Below are positions 40,701 to 50,150 of a stretch of 64,000 nt of DNA, piece after piece. Position 1 is the stretch's first letter. Each line of letters opens with the position of its first letter. A program made the position numbers and the translations under genes. The notes beneath the pieces are model-generated. The model ran no database searches and was not told the origin of the DNA. It worked only from the letters and a program-made list of their open reading frames with translations. Where the stretch lies: positions 11,238,946-11,302,945 of the forward strand of contig CM029129.1 of assembly GCA_016859345.1 (NCBI GenBank), read 5' to 3'. This DNA comes from Istiophorus platypterus. Lineage: Eukaryota > Chordata > Actinopteri > Istiophoriformes > Istiophoridae.

Positions 40701-43700
40701 AAAATTACAGCTCCCTTTAGTATCTACTACTGACATATTTTCAATATCTCATAGGAGCTGCAATAAAAAAAATAAAAGAAAAACACATTGCATATCATGC
40801 AGTACATCATAAAAAATATATATTGTTGAATTGCGGTGAGACTTTGGCTAATGGCTAATATCTGTTTCAGCTGAAACTGCATTGTATATGAGCATCTGAA
40901 TGTAACAATTGTTTTCCTCCTTGTATTTGTTGCCTTGTCTGATTACTCATGCTTTTTTAAGTTAACCTGAAATAACCTCTGTTTTATACCATTCTTAAAT
41001 TATTTTACATTTCACTGTAATTGGTATTTACTGAAGTTTATGCTTTGTTTAAAAAAATAGCTAAATAACACTAACTAGTGTAGCACATTATAAATAGCCT
41101 AAACAATACTCTAATTAGAAATAACACTGTTAATCGTAATAACTAGATAACACTACATAAAGCGCAAGTTTCTTTTAACTCACAGATGGGTTAAAATTGA
41201 TAACTTGTTAAACCTGTTAGACATTATAACACTGTTTCTAACCATGTGATCTTTCAGCTTGCAGACTTTAACCTTTAATCTGTCTCTCCAAATTCTTTGA
41301 AGGACACTATGATAATGAACGACTGGCTATTGCTAGACAAAGAATCCCATACAGACTTGGTCGGGTAGTTGACGAGTGGCTACTCGATAAAGGTAAAAAT
41401 TAATTGATTAATTAATTAATTAATCCTTGAAATAGCTACTAAATAACATTTCCCCATGAGAGGTGCAGTGCCAGAAGACAAGGGTGACAAGGATCAAGTT
41501 ACCCACATGTATATCGACATTTTAATTGGAACTTCTATTCACTATGAATTTTGATGACCAGAAATATAGCTTCAAGTTGAATTCAAAAGAAGTGTCAGAG
41601 CAAAGGGGTATAACTTACTTTCCATTTATTCTTTGTCATCCTTACACCTTGTGGAAAAACTGCACCTTAACAAAGATTTTAAACCAATTAACTAAAAACA
41701 CATAAACCTTGTCTAGCCCTCTATGGCTCCTCTTAACCACTGTGTGTAATTAGATACTGTGTGTAATTACTCTAGATAAAATCATTAAAATGCTGTGTAA
41801 CCGTTACATTAACCAGTTAAGCTAACATGTGCCATAAGTTGACCAGGTCCCGTTCCTCCGAAACTGAAAATGTTTAACCTTAACACCTGGATGTCAACAC
41901 ACCAAATGAACCAATTTTTTTCCCTTTTCCCGTTCCCTGTTTCCCTGTATTGCCTTACCTTGTACTACAACAACCACATCAGACTCCCAGGCTGAAGTTT
42001 TCTGCTGCGACAAAACATCCCTGACAGGCTGTTAAAGGCTGTTAAAGTTAATGTTTGCATCCATTAACTTTGCTAATAAGTATTCTCCAGAGATGAGCCC
42101 ATTACTGCAGTCCTCCTCCTCTGATGTAACACTGCTTATCAGTGAAGCTGCTGACAATGGTGCTGTTAGATATCATTGCCCCTTTAAGGAGGCGAAACAA
42201 TGGGACTAGGGAGAACCTGGAGCAGAGCATGTTTTAAAGGCCTAATGGCTGATGAAGTCAATGGAGGGAGGGGTGTTAAGCTTTTATTGTCATTTATCTT
42301 TACACAGTCTGATGTATAGTTAGACTGCCACTTTAATAATTTGCTCATCTCTGTAAAAAGAAGCCATAAGATATGCATCTCTGCACCTTCTATGCTGGAG
42401 TTAAGAGATAAATAGATATCCCAGAAAAAATCAGTCCTTTTTTTCCCTATAGGCGTTTGCTAACACAGTTATAATTCAAAATGACTATATTTGTCCCATC
42501 AAGACATATAAATAGGCACCTAAATAGACTTTAAGCCTCCTGATGATTGTAACCTGCATGTGCAAAGTCTAAATTATAAACTTCCTGCTAATTAACATTG
42601 CCCTTTTAAAGTTAACAACTAAATCAAGTCTTAAATGAATTACTAACTATTAATGTTATAATCACTAAAGCCCACCTGGTTCAAATGATGATCCTGTGCA
42701 TACTCCTCCAGACAACTTCTCTATGTCTGCTCCATCATTCTCTCCCTTTTTCCACCTTTTTCTTTCTCCATGTCTCTGTCTAACTTTAGGGAGACAGTTG
42801 ACCATCTTTAACAGCCAGGCAGCCATTAAAATTGGCGGTCACGACAAGGGTCGGCCCTTCCAGGGTCAGATCTCGGGGCTCTATTACAACGGTCTCCAGG
42901 TGCTCAAACTGGCAGCAGAAAATGATCCCAGTGTACAGGTGGAGGGGAACCTGCGTCTGGTCGGGGACTCGCTCTCTTTGCTGCCCAGCGACACCACCTC
43001 GGCAACCCCGCTGGCAGTGTCCGATATGTCTACCACAATCATGGAAACCACCACCACGATGGCAACCACCACCACCCGCAGGCAGCGGTCGCCCAGCTTG
43101 AGGGAGAGCATCTCAAAGGTCAGAGGAGTATACAACAAAACCATAATTGAATGATGGATCAAATTTTTTTATGTGTAACATGGCAAAACAATTTCAACCC
43201 TAGGAGTTACCAAAGGAGAGGATGAAAAATGTTGTATGGTTTATTCTTGTAATGACTCTATGTACAGTTGTGGGAAAAACACACCTCGATCCTCCATGCT
43301 TATTCCCTCCAATGTCATTTTCTCCAAATTCTGCTCATAGTTTATAGAAGTTCACCATGTAGTGCTCATTCCTACTGTGTCATCCAGTATAAACAAAAGA
43401 ACACAATGAGATAATCAACCAAAAATCAGACAATACATCAGATTCCTTAGTTTTACACATGCAATGGCCTTGGCACTTAACTTAATTTCCAGCCCTAGTT
43501 CTGTTTTTAAATTGAAAATTTTTTATTGAAAGTAAAATTAAAAAATCCTCAAATTAGCTTCTTTTTCTGATTTCTAGGGTCATTCAGATTGTAGAGCTGC
43601 GTCCCAGAAAAAAGATGTATTGTGCAGGGGTTGACTTGTACATGAACACTCCTCGGATTGAGAGTTAGTGATTGTGATTATTTAATAGATCATTCTATTG

Positions 43701-46700
43701 GTTATCAAGAGAGAAGTTGACTTTAAATCTTGAAATGAAAATGCACCACATAAGAGTCTCAAGCAATAATTAACTCTCTGGATATGGAGCAAATATCTGT
43801 ATGACACACCGACTGTGTATATTTCTAACTGCAGCACCGATTATCACTGGAGACTGGGAGGATTCTAATACAATGATATCAAATTTCCCTTACTGTCAAA
43901 TGCATTTTACTATTTAAAATATCATATTCAGTAATATTAAGAATAAATCATTACTGCATGGGCTACATGAATCACTTAAACAATAATGAATTTGTTTATG
44001 TAATCTTACTACTGATTAACTGGTTTTTATGCTGTGGCTGATCAGTGTATTTTTGAATTAGTACAGCTAAAAAGGCTTTTTTATTGAAGAACAGATTTTT
44101 ATGCATAGAGCAGTCACAATACTGCATCCAGACTGATGAGCATCGCCAACCACCATTTCAAATGAGTTGATTTTAATCCACATGCAGCAGACCTGCCAAA
44201 TTGGAAGGATTTCAGCAGAACCGAGGTCCTGAGGTTTCAAAGAAAACCCCTGCCTTTCCTAATAAAAAATACAGAGTGCATTTTTCATTACATTCCTCTT
44301 GTCCAGTGAAATTGCCTTCTCTGTGTTTTCAATTCAGCCAAGTAATCCATTAGTGGACCATCTATTCCCCGCTCTGCTCAGGTATTCTATAGTCACTGTG
44401 CACCTTAAAAATCCAATTTAGAAATATTGAAGCCCTGATATAGCATGTGAAAATTTGTCTTTGCAAATGTAATATATAAGAATTGGACAAAAAGCAAATG
44501 ACATAGAATTAAATGGAAACGTGTACAACATTTAGCCCACCGAGAACTTACTTTCCATCAGTAGTGCTCTTACTTTATTTGTAAAGACGTGAAGTCAGCC
44601 ACAGGGGTAAAGGAAAAAAAGAAAACTGCATATAGGCACATTTTGGATTTGTAGTCTCACTAGTGTTGCTCCAAGCTAAACCACTGAAGTGACACAGTAC
44701 TGCAGCTTTTCATCAAATGGTACACAGACAGTCAGCCGGCGCACACGCTCATGGAGAAGGGAGAACAAAGCTAGATGAGGGGAATGTGTGGACTGTGAAT
44801 TTGTTTAAAAGCAACACATTTTCTCTATTTTCCTTTCAGCCGCAGAACTCTGATGATATTTTGGTGGCATCAGCTGAGTGTCCAAGTGATGATGAGGACC
44901 TGGAGGAATGTGAACCAGGAACAGGTGAGTTAACCATGGCAAAGAAAGATTGGGAGCACAGCTCTTATCCAATTACTACTAATGTAACTTTTATTCAAGA
45001 TTGCAGATAAAACGCTGTGACATCAGACAGCCATCATTGTTTTAAAATTCTCAATTTTCTCTTTCCACTTTTATGTTTCTACAGCTATCTTACACTCATT
45101 TATTCAGGGGCTATGTCAAACATCTGTCCTCATTTGGAAAGTTGTTACAGACTGAACTAGTGTCAATTCCACCTGCGTATGAGCTACTGAGTCATGTCTG
45201 TAATTCACTAAATTGGATGGGAGGAAATCTTAATGAAGTGTGCTGCAGTCATTAAGAGTGAAAGACAGTAGAGTGAAGATCAGGCCTGAGACGGAAACAA
45301 GCTGTGGAACGTAAGAAGGAGTCTGCGCTTTTTATGGGTGCCTCAATTATTAAAATGACCTTATCAGAATTGTTTGTTGTTGACTGGCCCTGCAAAGTGT
45401 GACTCAAATAATGATGAAAGAGGACCTAGCGGCCATAAATAACCAAACTCTGCAGACTTAAATATTCCACTTCAATCAAAGAACATTCTTACCTCAGAGT
45501 TACATCAAAGTAAAATGTTATTGCATGGCACTGGAGCTCATATGCAGTACATATATATATATGAGCTCCATTTATATACATATATACATATATACGCATA
45601 TGAGAAATCTGTATCCAAGCGGTGATTCACTATTCTATTTGTGATTCCTGGATAAAATAACTGTCTGTGATTTCTCCTGTCACCCTTCACCCCTGCCTAC
45701 AGATGTGTATACAGTAGCATGACAATTTAATTTACTGTTCTTTTGTTTGTTATATGCTCTTCATTCAGCTGCCGCCTTTCATGGGTCATCTTGTATGTTT
45801 GTGTCTACATGTGAGCTCTTTTATGATTTCACTTTTATTATTTAAGAATTCGAAACTGCACACACACACACACACACATACACACAGATGCACACACACA
45901 CACTGAATCCCATGAAAATCAAGAACCGCATACATCATTCAGGAACAGCGTCATGGTGGTTTTATAATCTTTTTCTCTCCATGTGCCAAATGTTGCTTTA
46001 AATAACCTCGTATTAAAGAAATCAGCATTATATATGTAATCACGATAAACAATATCACTGATAAGCCAGCTAATATTATTATTTTTAATTCCTCAGTAAT
46101 ATTCTACATAATGAGCAGATTGTGGTTATACTTTAATGAGCACAACTGTTCAGCTAGAATTTTAGTTTTTATGTATTTCTAATTTAGGATCCCCTACCTT
46201 TTCTGTTTCTTTTCTAGGAGGTGAATTAGTGTTGCCTATTATAACAGTGGATTCCCTTGAGCCCCCATCCATCGCCACCCGTTACCCCGTCATCCCTCCT
46301 CCCCCCACCCTCCTATCCCCACTTGACACCACCAAAGAGTCCCTGATACTCCCTCCTCACCCTTCCTGCCCCCCGGACCAGGAAGACTGTGGTGACCCTG
46401 TGGAGGTCTCGGCCCTCGGCTCTGGGGAGATGACGGAATCAGATGACGAGGACTTTTACAATAATAACTCCCCCATGGTCACCGACAGGACAGTCCTTCC
46501 CCCACCTCCCGCCGCTGGTGAGGGTGGAGCTCAGAAACCCCGCCCCCTACCTCCTTATGTTCCCACCACCAACCCTGACCAGCTCCACATCCCCGCAGGC
46601 AAAATGAACACCCGTGACCAGGTGCTTCTGCCCCCTGCTCCTCCATCCTCCCGAAACACACCAGGACTAACTTACCCCCCCAATTTTCCCCATGTGCCCA

Positions 46701-47020
46701 CAGCCAACCCCACAGCCTCTGATGAAAAGAGCCAACCCGGTGCCGTGGAGGTGGTCAGGGAGTCCAGTAGCACCACGGGGATGGTAGTTGGTATCGTGGC
46801 TGCTGCTGCTCTCTGCATTCTTATCCTCCTCTATGCCATGTACAAGTACCGCAACCGGGACGAGGGCTCCTACCAAACAGACCAGAGCCACAATTTTGCC
46901 AACAATTCCACAGTGGAGGGCAACGGAGCAGTGGTCAAAGACAAAAACACAGCAACGGCCTCTGTGGCCAAGGCAATTACAAAGGGTAAAAAGAACAAAG
47001 ACAAAGAATACTACGTCTGA
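19511..47020 (+). CDS. nrxn2: Neurexin-2 beta (3' half of nrxn2), seven coding exons
   Basis: Neurexin-2 is a presynaptic single-pass adhesion receptor that binds neuroligins, LRRTMs and cerebellins. The exons are 19511-19769, 30817-30998, 38368-38539, 41303-41392 (SS4), 42790-43118, 44840-44924 and 46218-47020. They join in frame to 1920 nt, 639 residues (609 without SS4). The order is signal peptide, His-rich beta N-terminus, one LNS domain, Thr-rich stalk, transmembrane helix and a 58-residue tail ending in EYYV. Assignment to NRXN2 rather than NRXN1/3 rests on the beta N-terminus ARVSSSLSTTHHVHHFH and on the stalk segments LEECEPGTGGEL and LPIITVDSLEPP, which match human NRXN2 nearly word for word as I recall it. 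Human NRXN2-beta is 666 residues. The last six exons are shared with the alpha form, whose upstream exons are outside the window. The a/b teleost copy is unresolved. Confidence 0.95.
27012..27840. repeat. Unclassified dispersed repeat, copy A
   Basis: Two blocks match copy B at 32119-32885 in the same orientation. Block 1 (about 27012-27235) shares GCCAAG-GATGGATG, AGTAAAAACTTTATT and ATAGGGGAAATCCA. Block 2 (about 27541-27840) shares GATGCTTTCTTGAGA-like and CAACGGACAGA motifs. The matches are diverged, with indels between blocks, so this is an old interspersed family. On the minus strand block 1 contains AATAAAG, perhaps a polyadenylation signal of the element. I cannot name the family. Confidence 0.5.
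27653..27683. repeat. Perfect 13-bp inverted repeat with 5-nt loop
   Basis: The left arm GTTTATGGGAAGT (27653-27665) and right arm ACTTCCCATAAAC (27671-27683) are exact reverse complements around TCAGC. It lies inside dispersed-repeat copy A. The corresponding part of copy B does not show it. Confidence 0.85.
30817..30998 (+). CDS. nrxn2: nrxn2 exon: first part of LNS6 (shared by alpha and beta)
   Basis: This 182-nt exon encodes AGTTYIFGKGGALITFTW through GLGDYLQLHI, the opening strands of the last laminin/neurexin/sex-hormone-globulin domain. STRADRLAVGFST is the conserved core motif. The Asp of GLGDY corresponds to the calcium-coordinating Asp in the neurexin-1 beta LNS domain, so the Ca2+ site needed for neuroligin binding appears intact. 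The acceptor is tttttcag and the donor is gtaagg after the Ile codon. Confidence 0.95.
31090..31117. repeat. (TA)n microsatellite
   Basis: About 13 TA units interrupted by one CA, about 90 nt into the intron after the first LNS6 exon. Confidence 0.85.
32119..32885. repeat. Unclassified dispersed repeat, copy B
   Basis: Same orientation and same block order as copy A near 27.0-27.8 kb. Block 1 is about 32119-32312 (GCCAAGAGATGGATG, AGTAAAAACTTTATT, ATAGGGGAAATCCA). Block 2 is about 32640-32885 (TTAAAACCCCGG, GAAGCTTTCTTGAGAG, CAACGGACAGA). Intervening sequence differs between copies. The copies are separated by about 5 kb and sit in adjacent introns. Confidence 0.5.
38368..38539 (+). CDS. nrxn2: nrxn2 exon: middle of LNS6, ends at splice site 4
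   Basis: This 172-nt exon encodes DQGKIGVIFNVGTDDITIDE through [20 protein letters not shown] and ERYPPG. These are near-identical to human NRXN2 as I recall it, with local changes (DNHPVIERYPPG where human has DSWPVNERYPAG). NAT is a possible N-glycosylation sequon (NATL). The exon starts in phase 0 and ends one base into a Gly codon, so it can join either the SS4 exon or the exon at 42790 and keep the frame. Confidence 0.95.
38540..41302 (+). other. nrxn2: nrxn2 intron upstream of SS4 (2.8 kb)
   Basis: The donor is gtaaga. The acceptor is ttctttgaag, with a short interrupted pyrimidine tract (tgtctctccaaattctttg). It contains a TTTG/TTTA tetranucleotide tract at 40621-40684 and an A run near 39460-39476. 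No coding sequence was seen. Confidence 0.75.
40621..40684. repeat. TTTG/TTTA/TCTA tetranucleotide tract
   Basis: T-rich start, then repeated TTTG units, then TTTA and TCTA units, about 64 nt in all. It lies about 620 nt upstream of the SS4 exon. Confidence 0.85.
41303..41392 (+). CDS. nrxn2: nrxn2 alternative exon at splice site 4 (SS4)
   Basis: The exon is exactly 90 nt, the standard length of the vertebrate SS4 exon, and adds 30 residues (HYDNERLAIARQRIPYRLG, then RVVDEWLLDKG with the shared glycine codons). In neurexins this insert in LNS6 switches partner choice: inclusion favours cerebellin-GluD binding and skipping favours LRRTM and some neuroligin binding. It is flanked by phase-1 boundaries, so skipping keeps the frame. 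The acceptor ttctttgaag has a poor pyrimidine tract and the donor is gtaaaa rather than gtaagt, both consistent with regulated use. Confidence 0.96.
41393..42789 (+). other. nrxn2: nrxn2 intron downstream of SS4 (1.4 kb)
   Basis: The intron begins with the weak gtaaaa donor and the TTAA cluster and ends at tctaactttag. No other exon or repeat is recognised. Confidence 0.8.
41394..41423 (+). promoter_or_regulatory. TTAA cluster: probable STAR-protein (SLM2/Sam68) splicing element
   Basis: Immediately past the SS4 exon, five TTAA tetramers occur at 41400, 41408, 41412, 41416 and 41420, plus a TAAA within the donor region. UUAA/UAAA motifs are the known binding sites of the STAR proteins Sam68, SLM1 and SLM2, which repress SS4 inclusion in mammalian neurexin transcripts through intronic sites downstream of the exon. 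The position and motif density fit that role. Function in this species is inferred. Confidence 0.65.
42790..43118 (+). CDS. nrxn2: nrxn2 exon: end of LNS6 and Thr-rich stalk
   Basis: This 329-nt exon encodes RQLTIFNSQAAIKIGG, then GRPFQGQISGLYYNGLQVLK closing the LNS6 domain. A stalk follows with METTTTMATTTTRRQRSP, a threonine-rich segment of the kind that is O-glycosylated in neurexins. The Ile and Asn of TIFN correspond to calcium-site residues of neurexin-1 beta. The exon ends on a codon boundary at gtcaga. Reading through this donor adds about a dozen residues before a stop at 43152-43154. Confidence 0.94.
43119..44839 (+). other. nrxn2: nrxn2 intron (1.7 kb)
   Basis: The donor is gtcaga and the acceptor is ttcctttcag. 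AT-rich, with no recognised exon or mobile element. Confidence 0.8.
44840..44924 (+). CDS. nrxn2: nrxn2 exon: acidic stalk segment
   Basis: This 85-nt exon encodes PQNSDDILVASAECPSDDED followed by LEECEPGTG, the conserved acidic stalk with two cysteines (AEC and EEC) found in all vertebrate neurexins. The donor is gtgagt. The split Gly codon joins the last exon to give GTGGELVLP, matching human NRXN2 STGGELILP. Confidence 0.93.
45532..45570. repeat. Perfect 12-bp inverted repeat, 15-nt loop
   Basis: TGGAGCTCATAT (45532-45543) and ATATGAGCTCCA (45559-45570) are exact reverse complements. The loop is partly TA repeat. It is intronic, and I see no link to a known element. Confidence 0.85.
45859..45903. 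repeat. Interrupted (CA)n microsatellite
   Basis: Two CA runs separated by TA and GATG interruptions, about 315 nt upstream of the last nrxn2 exon. Confidence 0.88.
46218..47020 (+). CDS. nrxn2: nrxn2 last exon: stalk, transmembrane helix, cytoplasmic tail
   Basis: This 803-nt exon (267 residues after the split Gly) ends with TGA at 47018-47020. It has a Pro-rich stalk with LPIITVDSLEPP, an acidic GSGEMTESDDEDF segment near residue 441, PAGKMNTRDQ, and PGAVEVVRESSSTTG just outside the membrane. The helix GMVVGIVAAAALCILILLY (DNA about 46778-46843) is followed by YKYRNRDEGSY, the conserved protein 4.1-binding region. The C-terminus KKNKDKEYYV is the PDZ ligand for CASK and Mint. The middle of the tail (HNFANNSTVEGNG) departs from the RNYISNSAQSNG of mammalian neurexins. 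Confidence 0.96.
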
Positions 47021-47981
47021 GAACACAGGAGGAGGCGAGCCAAGTTTGGACTGAGACAAGAGGATGAGAGAGAATGCTTTCGTTTCGCTCCCCTATTTTG
47101 TTGGGTCGACCATCAGTGAAGTTTCACCGGCCACAAAAAAACAATTGCACAAAGCAACTGTATCTTGCTTTAAACAGGTACACACTTTCTCAAGAGTCGA
47201 GGTTGCCCAGCTCCTTTTAGTGAAGAAATCTTCATCTGTGACATAAGATCTGACTCATCCTGTGTCACAAAGTAAGCCCAGTCTGCATTCACCGATTCTT
47301 CATTAGTGTATCATTTTTTTATGATTTAACAAGCTGGAAGAAGCATATCCACTTTGGCTTTGTATATAGCATGGATATGGTACAGTGAAGAAAGTGCTGA
47401 GAACATCCGGACAGATTTGCCTAAATGTTTTCTTTGTACTTCTTTGTAATGCTCTATCTCGAGTCTCAATGTCCCCGTTGTGATATATGAGGCAGAACGG
47501 GCCAGTTATTGAATTTTTATGGTAGATGAGCAGAGTGCACCCCAGTAATTATGACTACAGTCAAAATGAAAGCCTTTATTCGGATAAGACATCATCTCTG
47601 CAGTCTCCATGTTATGTTATGTGGTTTTAAAAGTCCCCGGTCACCCTGCCTCTGTTCAAAAGTGATGGTATTATGTTGCCAGTGCAGTATCATAAATGAA
47701 GCATGGTGTTTAGCTCTCTGGTGAAAAATTCAGCAAATTTAAAGGGATTATTAAATCACTCAACATACTCCTGCCAGTGAACCTTATAGTATGATGGATC
47801 AGAAACATTATTTATGTGAAATATCACAGTCAGTGTGCCATGTCATTCCAAGTAGGGATAATTGTGAAAAAGTCAGTCTACGCCAGTGCAGGTGTTTCTC
47901 TGTAAACATTGCTTGTATGTACATATAGAGGTTAGCAGATTGAAAAAGGATTGTGTACACAGGGGAACGGGTATGAAGAAG

Positions 47982-47987
47982 AATAAA
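47982..47987 (+). terminator. nrxn2: First canonical AATAAA after nrxn2 stop
   Basis: This AATAAA is 962 nt past the stop codon. The downstream sequence is C-rich rather than GT-rich, so use as the polyadenylation signal is uncertain. Confidence 0.35.
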
Positions 47988-49394
47988 CATCTAAGATGCT
48001 CAGCCCCCCCCTCCCTCCGACAGCTCTCACAACAACATCAAAACTGCTGCAGCCCAAACGTCACAGGAATTTTCGGGAACACAGAATCACACTTGAGGAA
48101 GTTTTTCTGATTGCTTCTTGGAAAAGAAGAACCAACCGACTGCACCAGAGGCTGGCTCACTCTTGATCTTTTCCTTCCTCAAAACTGTCATGGGATAAGT
48201 GAAAAGCACACAGAAAATGTAAACATATCTTTGAGACATAGATATTCCTTGTAAAGCAGCCAAACATGTATTGTTTTTTTCTATCAGTTACTAAAAGACT
48301 ATTCTATGAGATGAATAATTGAAGGTTTGTGAACTGTATTGATATTTCTCTGATATTTCAATGTATCATGTTACCACTCCTCTTAACACATTACATTTTA
48401 GACTGCCTTTTACTTAAATCCAGAGAAAAAGCACACTTTCCTCTGAAGGCTGCAAATATCTTCTGTTTTTGCATTATTTACAGTTCAGATTATGCAGAGA
48501 AAACACAAGGATGGAACAAACAAATGTTTTGTTTTGTTGCATTGTGCATTTTATATGTGCTGAATCTGTTACTCAATGGATCTGATAATATAAAGCCATT
48601 TTCTCTGTTGAGTTACGTCTACATTTACTTATTCATGCTGTGATTTCCTGTCATTTTTTATGAAAGTGCCATTCAACATGAGCTGCTCAGCCCTCAGAGA
48701 ATATTCCATTCCTCACTCATTGCTATTGTATAGTGTTCATGTGAAATGGATCTTAATATGTGTACAGACCGTGGATAAAGATGAAAATACACTTGATTAT
48801 ATACTTTGTACACACCTGTGTTGTGTGTTGCTTTTCATAGATTCACCAAAAATGCTCTTTTCTTTTTACTATTGGATGCAGACATTGTAGATACATACTG
48901 AGGTTTCTATGTTAGGCAAATTCAGAGTGAACAAAGACTGACATGAATTAGGATTTCACCTAACAATTATGGTCTAAATCAGGGTATGGTATGTTAACAC
49001 AAGTGACCATTTCACCTCTACAAATTTCCAAATATTAATGTTAAGTAACTGATTGCATTAATCTGTCTACTGGTGATTAAGCTTTTGCGATCAAAGAAAC
49101 ACAATTAAGTCTCCATGATGTAATTTTACAGAAGTCAGACTTTGCTAACAAGACAGGGTAACATGTTTAACATAAAGAAACAGAAATTCATATAAATTGC
49201 AGGTCATGGTATGTTTAAAAATGTGTCTTACACTTGAGTTTCATCATCATCATCTACTCTCTCTTACTCTCTCTCAGTTATGGGTGTTGCACACCTCTGG
49301 TGTGTCAGTAATGCCTGGAAGTGTCTCATTTATTATAAAGAAAAAATTAATTAAGTGTTTTTCTGCACCTTACACTACTATTGCTGTCTAGTTA

Positions 49395-49449
49395 AGGTCT
49401 CCATCATGTCTACATCAGGTCTCCGTCAGGTCTCCATCAGGTCTCCACT
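49395..49449. repeat. Five-copy 11-bp tandem repeat
   Basis: Units AGGTCTCCATC, ATGTCTACATC, AGGTCTCCGTC, AGGTCTCCATC and AGGTCTCCACT lie head to tail. It is a minor minisatellite. Confidence 0.85.
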
Positions 49450-50150
49450 GAATTCAGTGAGGCTGATCAGTATATGTGAAGCTTAAATTAAAAGAAATAT
49501 ATATTATACCAGCTGAACTTTGTTAGTGTCTAGTGTGAATTACACCACAGTGTGATAGGTTCAGGTTCTAGGCCATAACCTCAGTTGAGTATCTTGGCTG
49601 GTGCTAGGAAATTTCAGTTTTTTTTAACAGAAAGTCTGCATTACCAAGTTATGGCATAGATTGAAAAATTGTGGATGTCAACCAGGCACAGAGTGTCACT
49701 ATTAAATTGTTTATGGGAAATGAAGGAGGCAGTGTTTTGAGAGCTTGAACCATGCTGGTCAAGATTTCCCAGCATCTGTTCCATTGATTTTTCTTTTCGA
49801 TCTGTCTTTTGCAAATCCTTCAAATTTACTGAATTGCAATACTGCAATCCAATAATATGCAGAGCAAGCCTGCATATGTCCATACTGAATATGAGCCACC
49901 GTAAGGACTTAATATACCGATAAAGATTTTGACAGTATTTATAGCTTCACTCTAGCAGATAATCAATTTTTTCCTGAGTGCTTAATTCCCAATGTATGTT
50001 CGTTATATCAATAACATTTGTATTCATGTCAAATGCAGTAGTGTCTAATCATCCAAAAGCATTGACTTAATTTTATTAGTCCTGTCCTCCAGACTGATTT
50101 TTCTCCTGACCTGATGATTAATAAGAATAAAGAATAAAGTAAGAATAAAG

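Larger units (their letters stand above)
44925..46217 (+). other. nrxn2: nrxn2 last intron (1.3 kb)
   Basis: The intron contains an inverted repeat at 45532-45570, TA-rich sequence just after it, and a CA repeat at 45859-45903. The acceptor is ttcttttctag. Confidence 0.8.
47021..50150 (+). other. nrxn2: nrxn2 3' UTR (length uncertain) and start of intergenic DNA
   Basis: No coding sequence follows the nrxn2 stop for 5 kb. The first canonical AATAAA downstream is at 47982-47987, but vertebrate neurexin 3' UTRs are often longer. A group of three AATAAA hexamers lies at 50126-50149 and could mark a distal end. A short 11-bp tandem repeat is at 49395-49449. The true polyadenylation site cannot be decided from sequence alone. 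Confidence 0.5.

Noticed and set aside
46479..47059. Minus-strand and frame-shifted ORFs over the last nrxn2 exon
   Set aside because: They are shadows of the coding strand with no independent support.
49395..49449. Short direct repeats considered as CRISPR-like
   Set aside because: The units are 11 bp, head to tail without spacers, and the genome is eukaryotic. It is a minor minisatellite.
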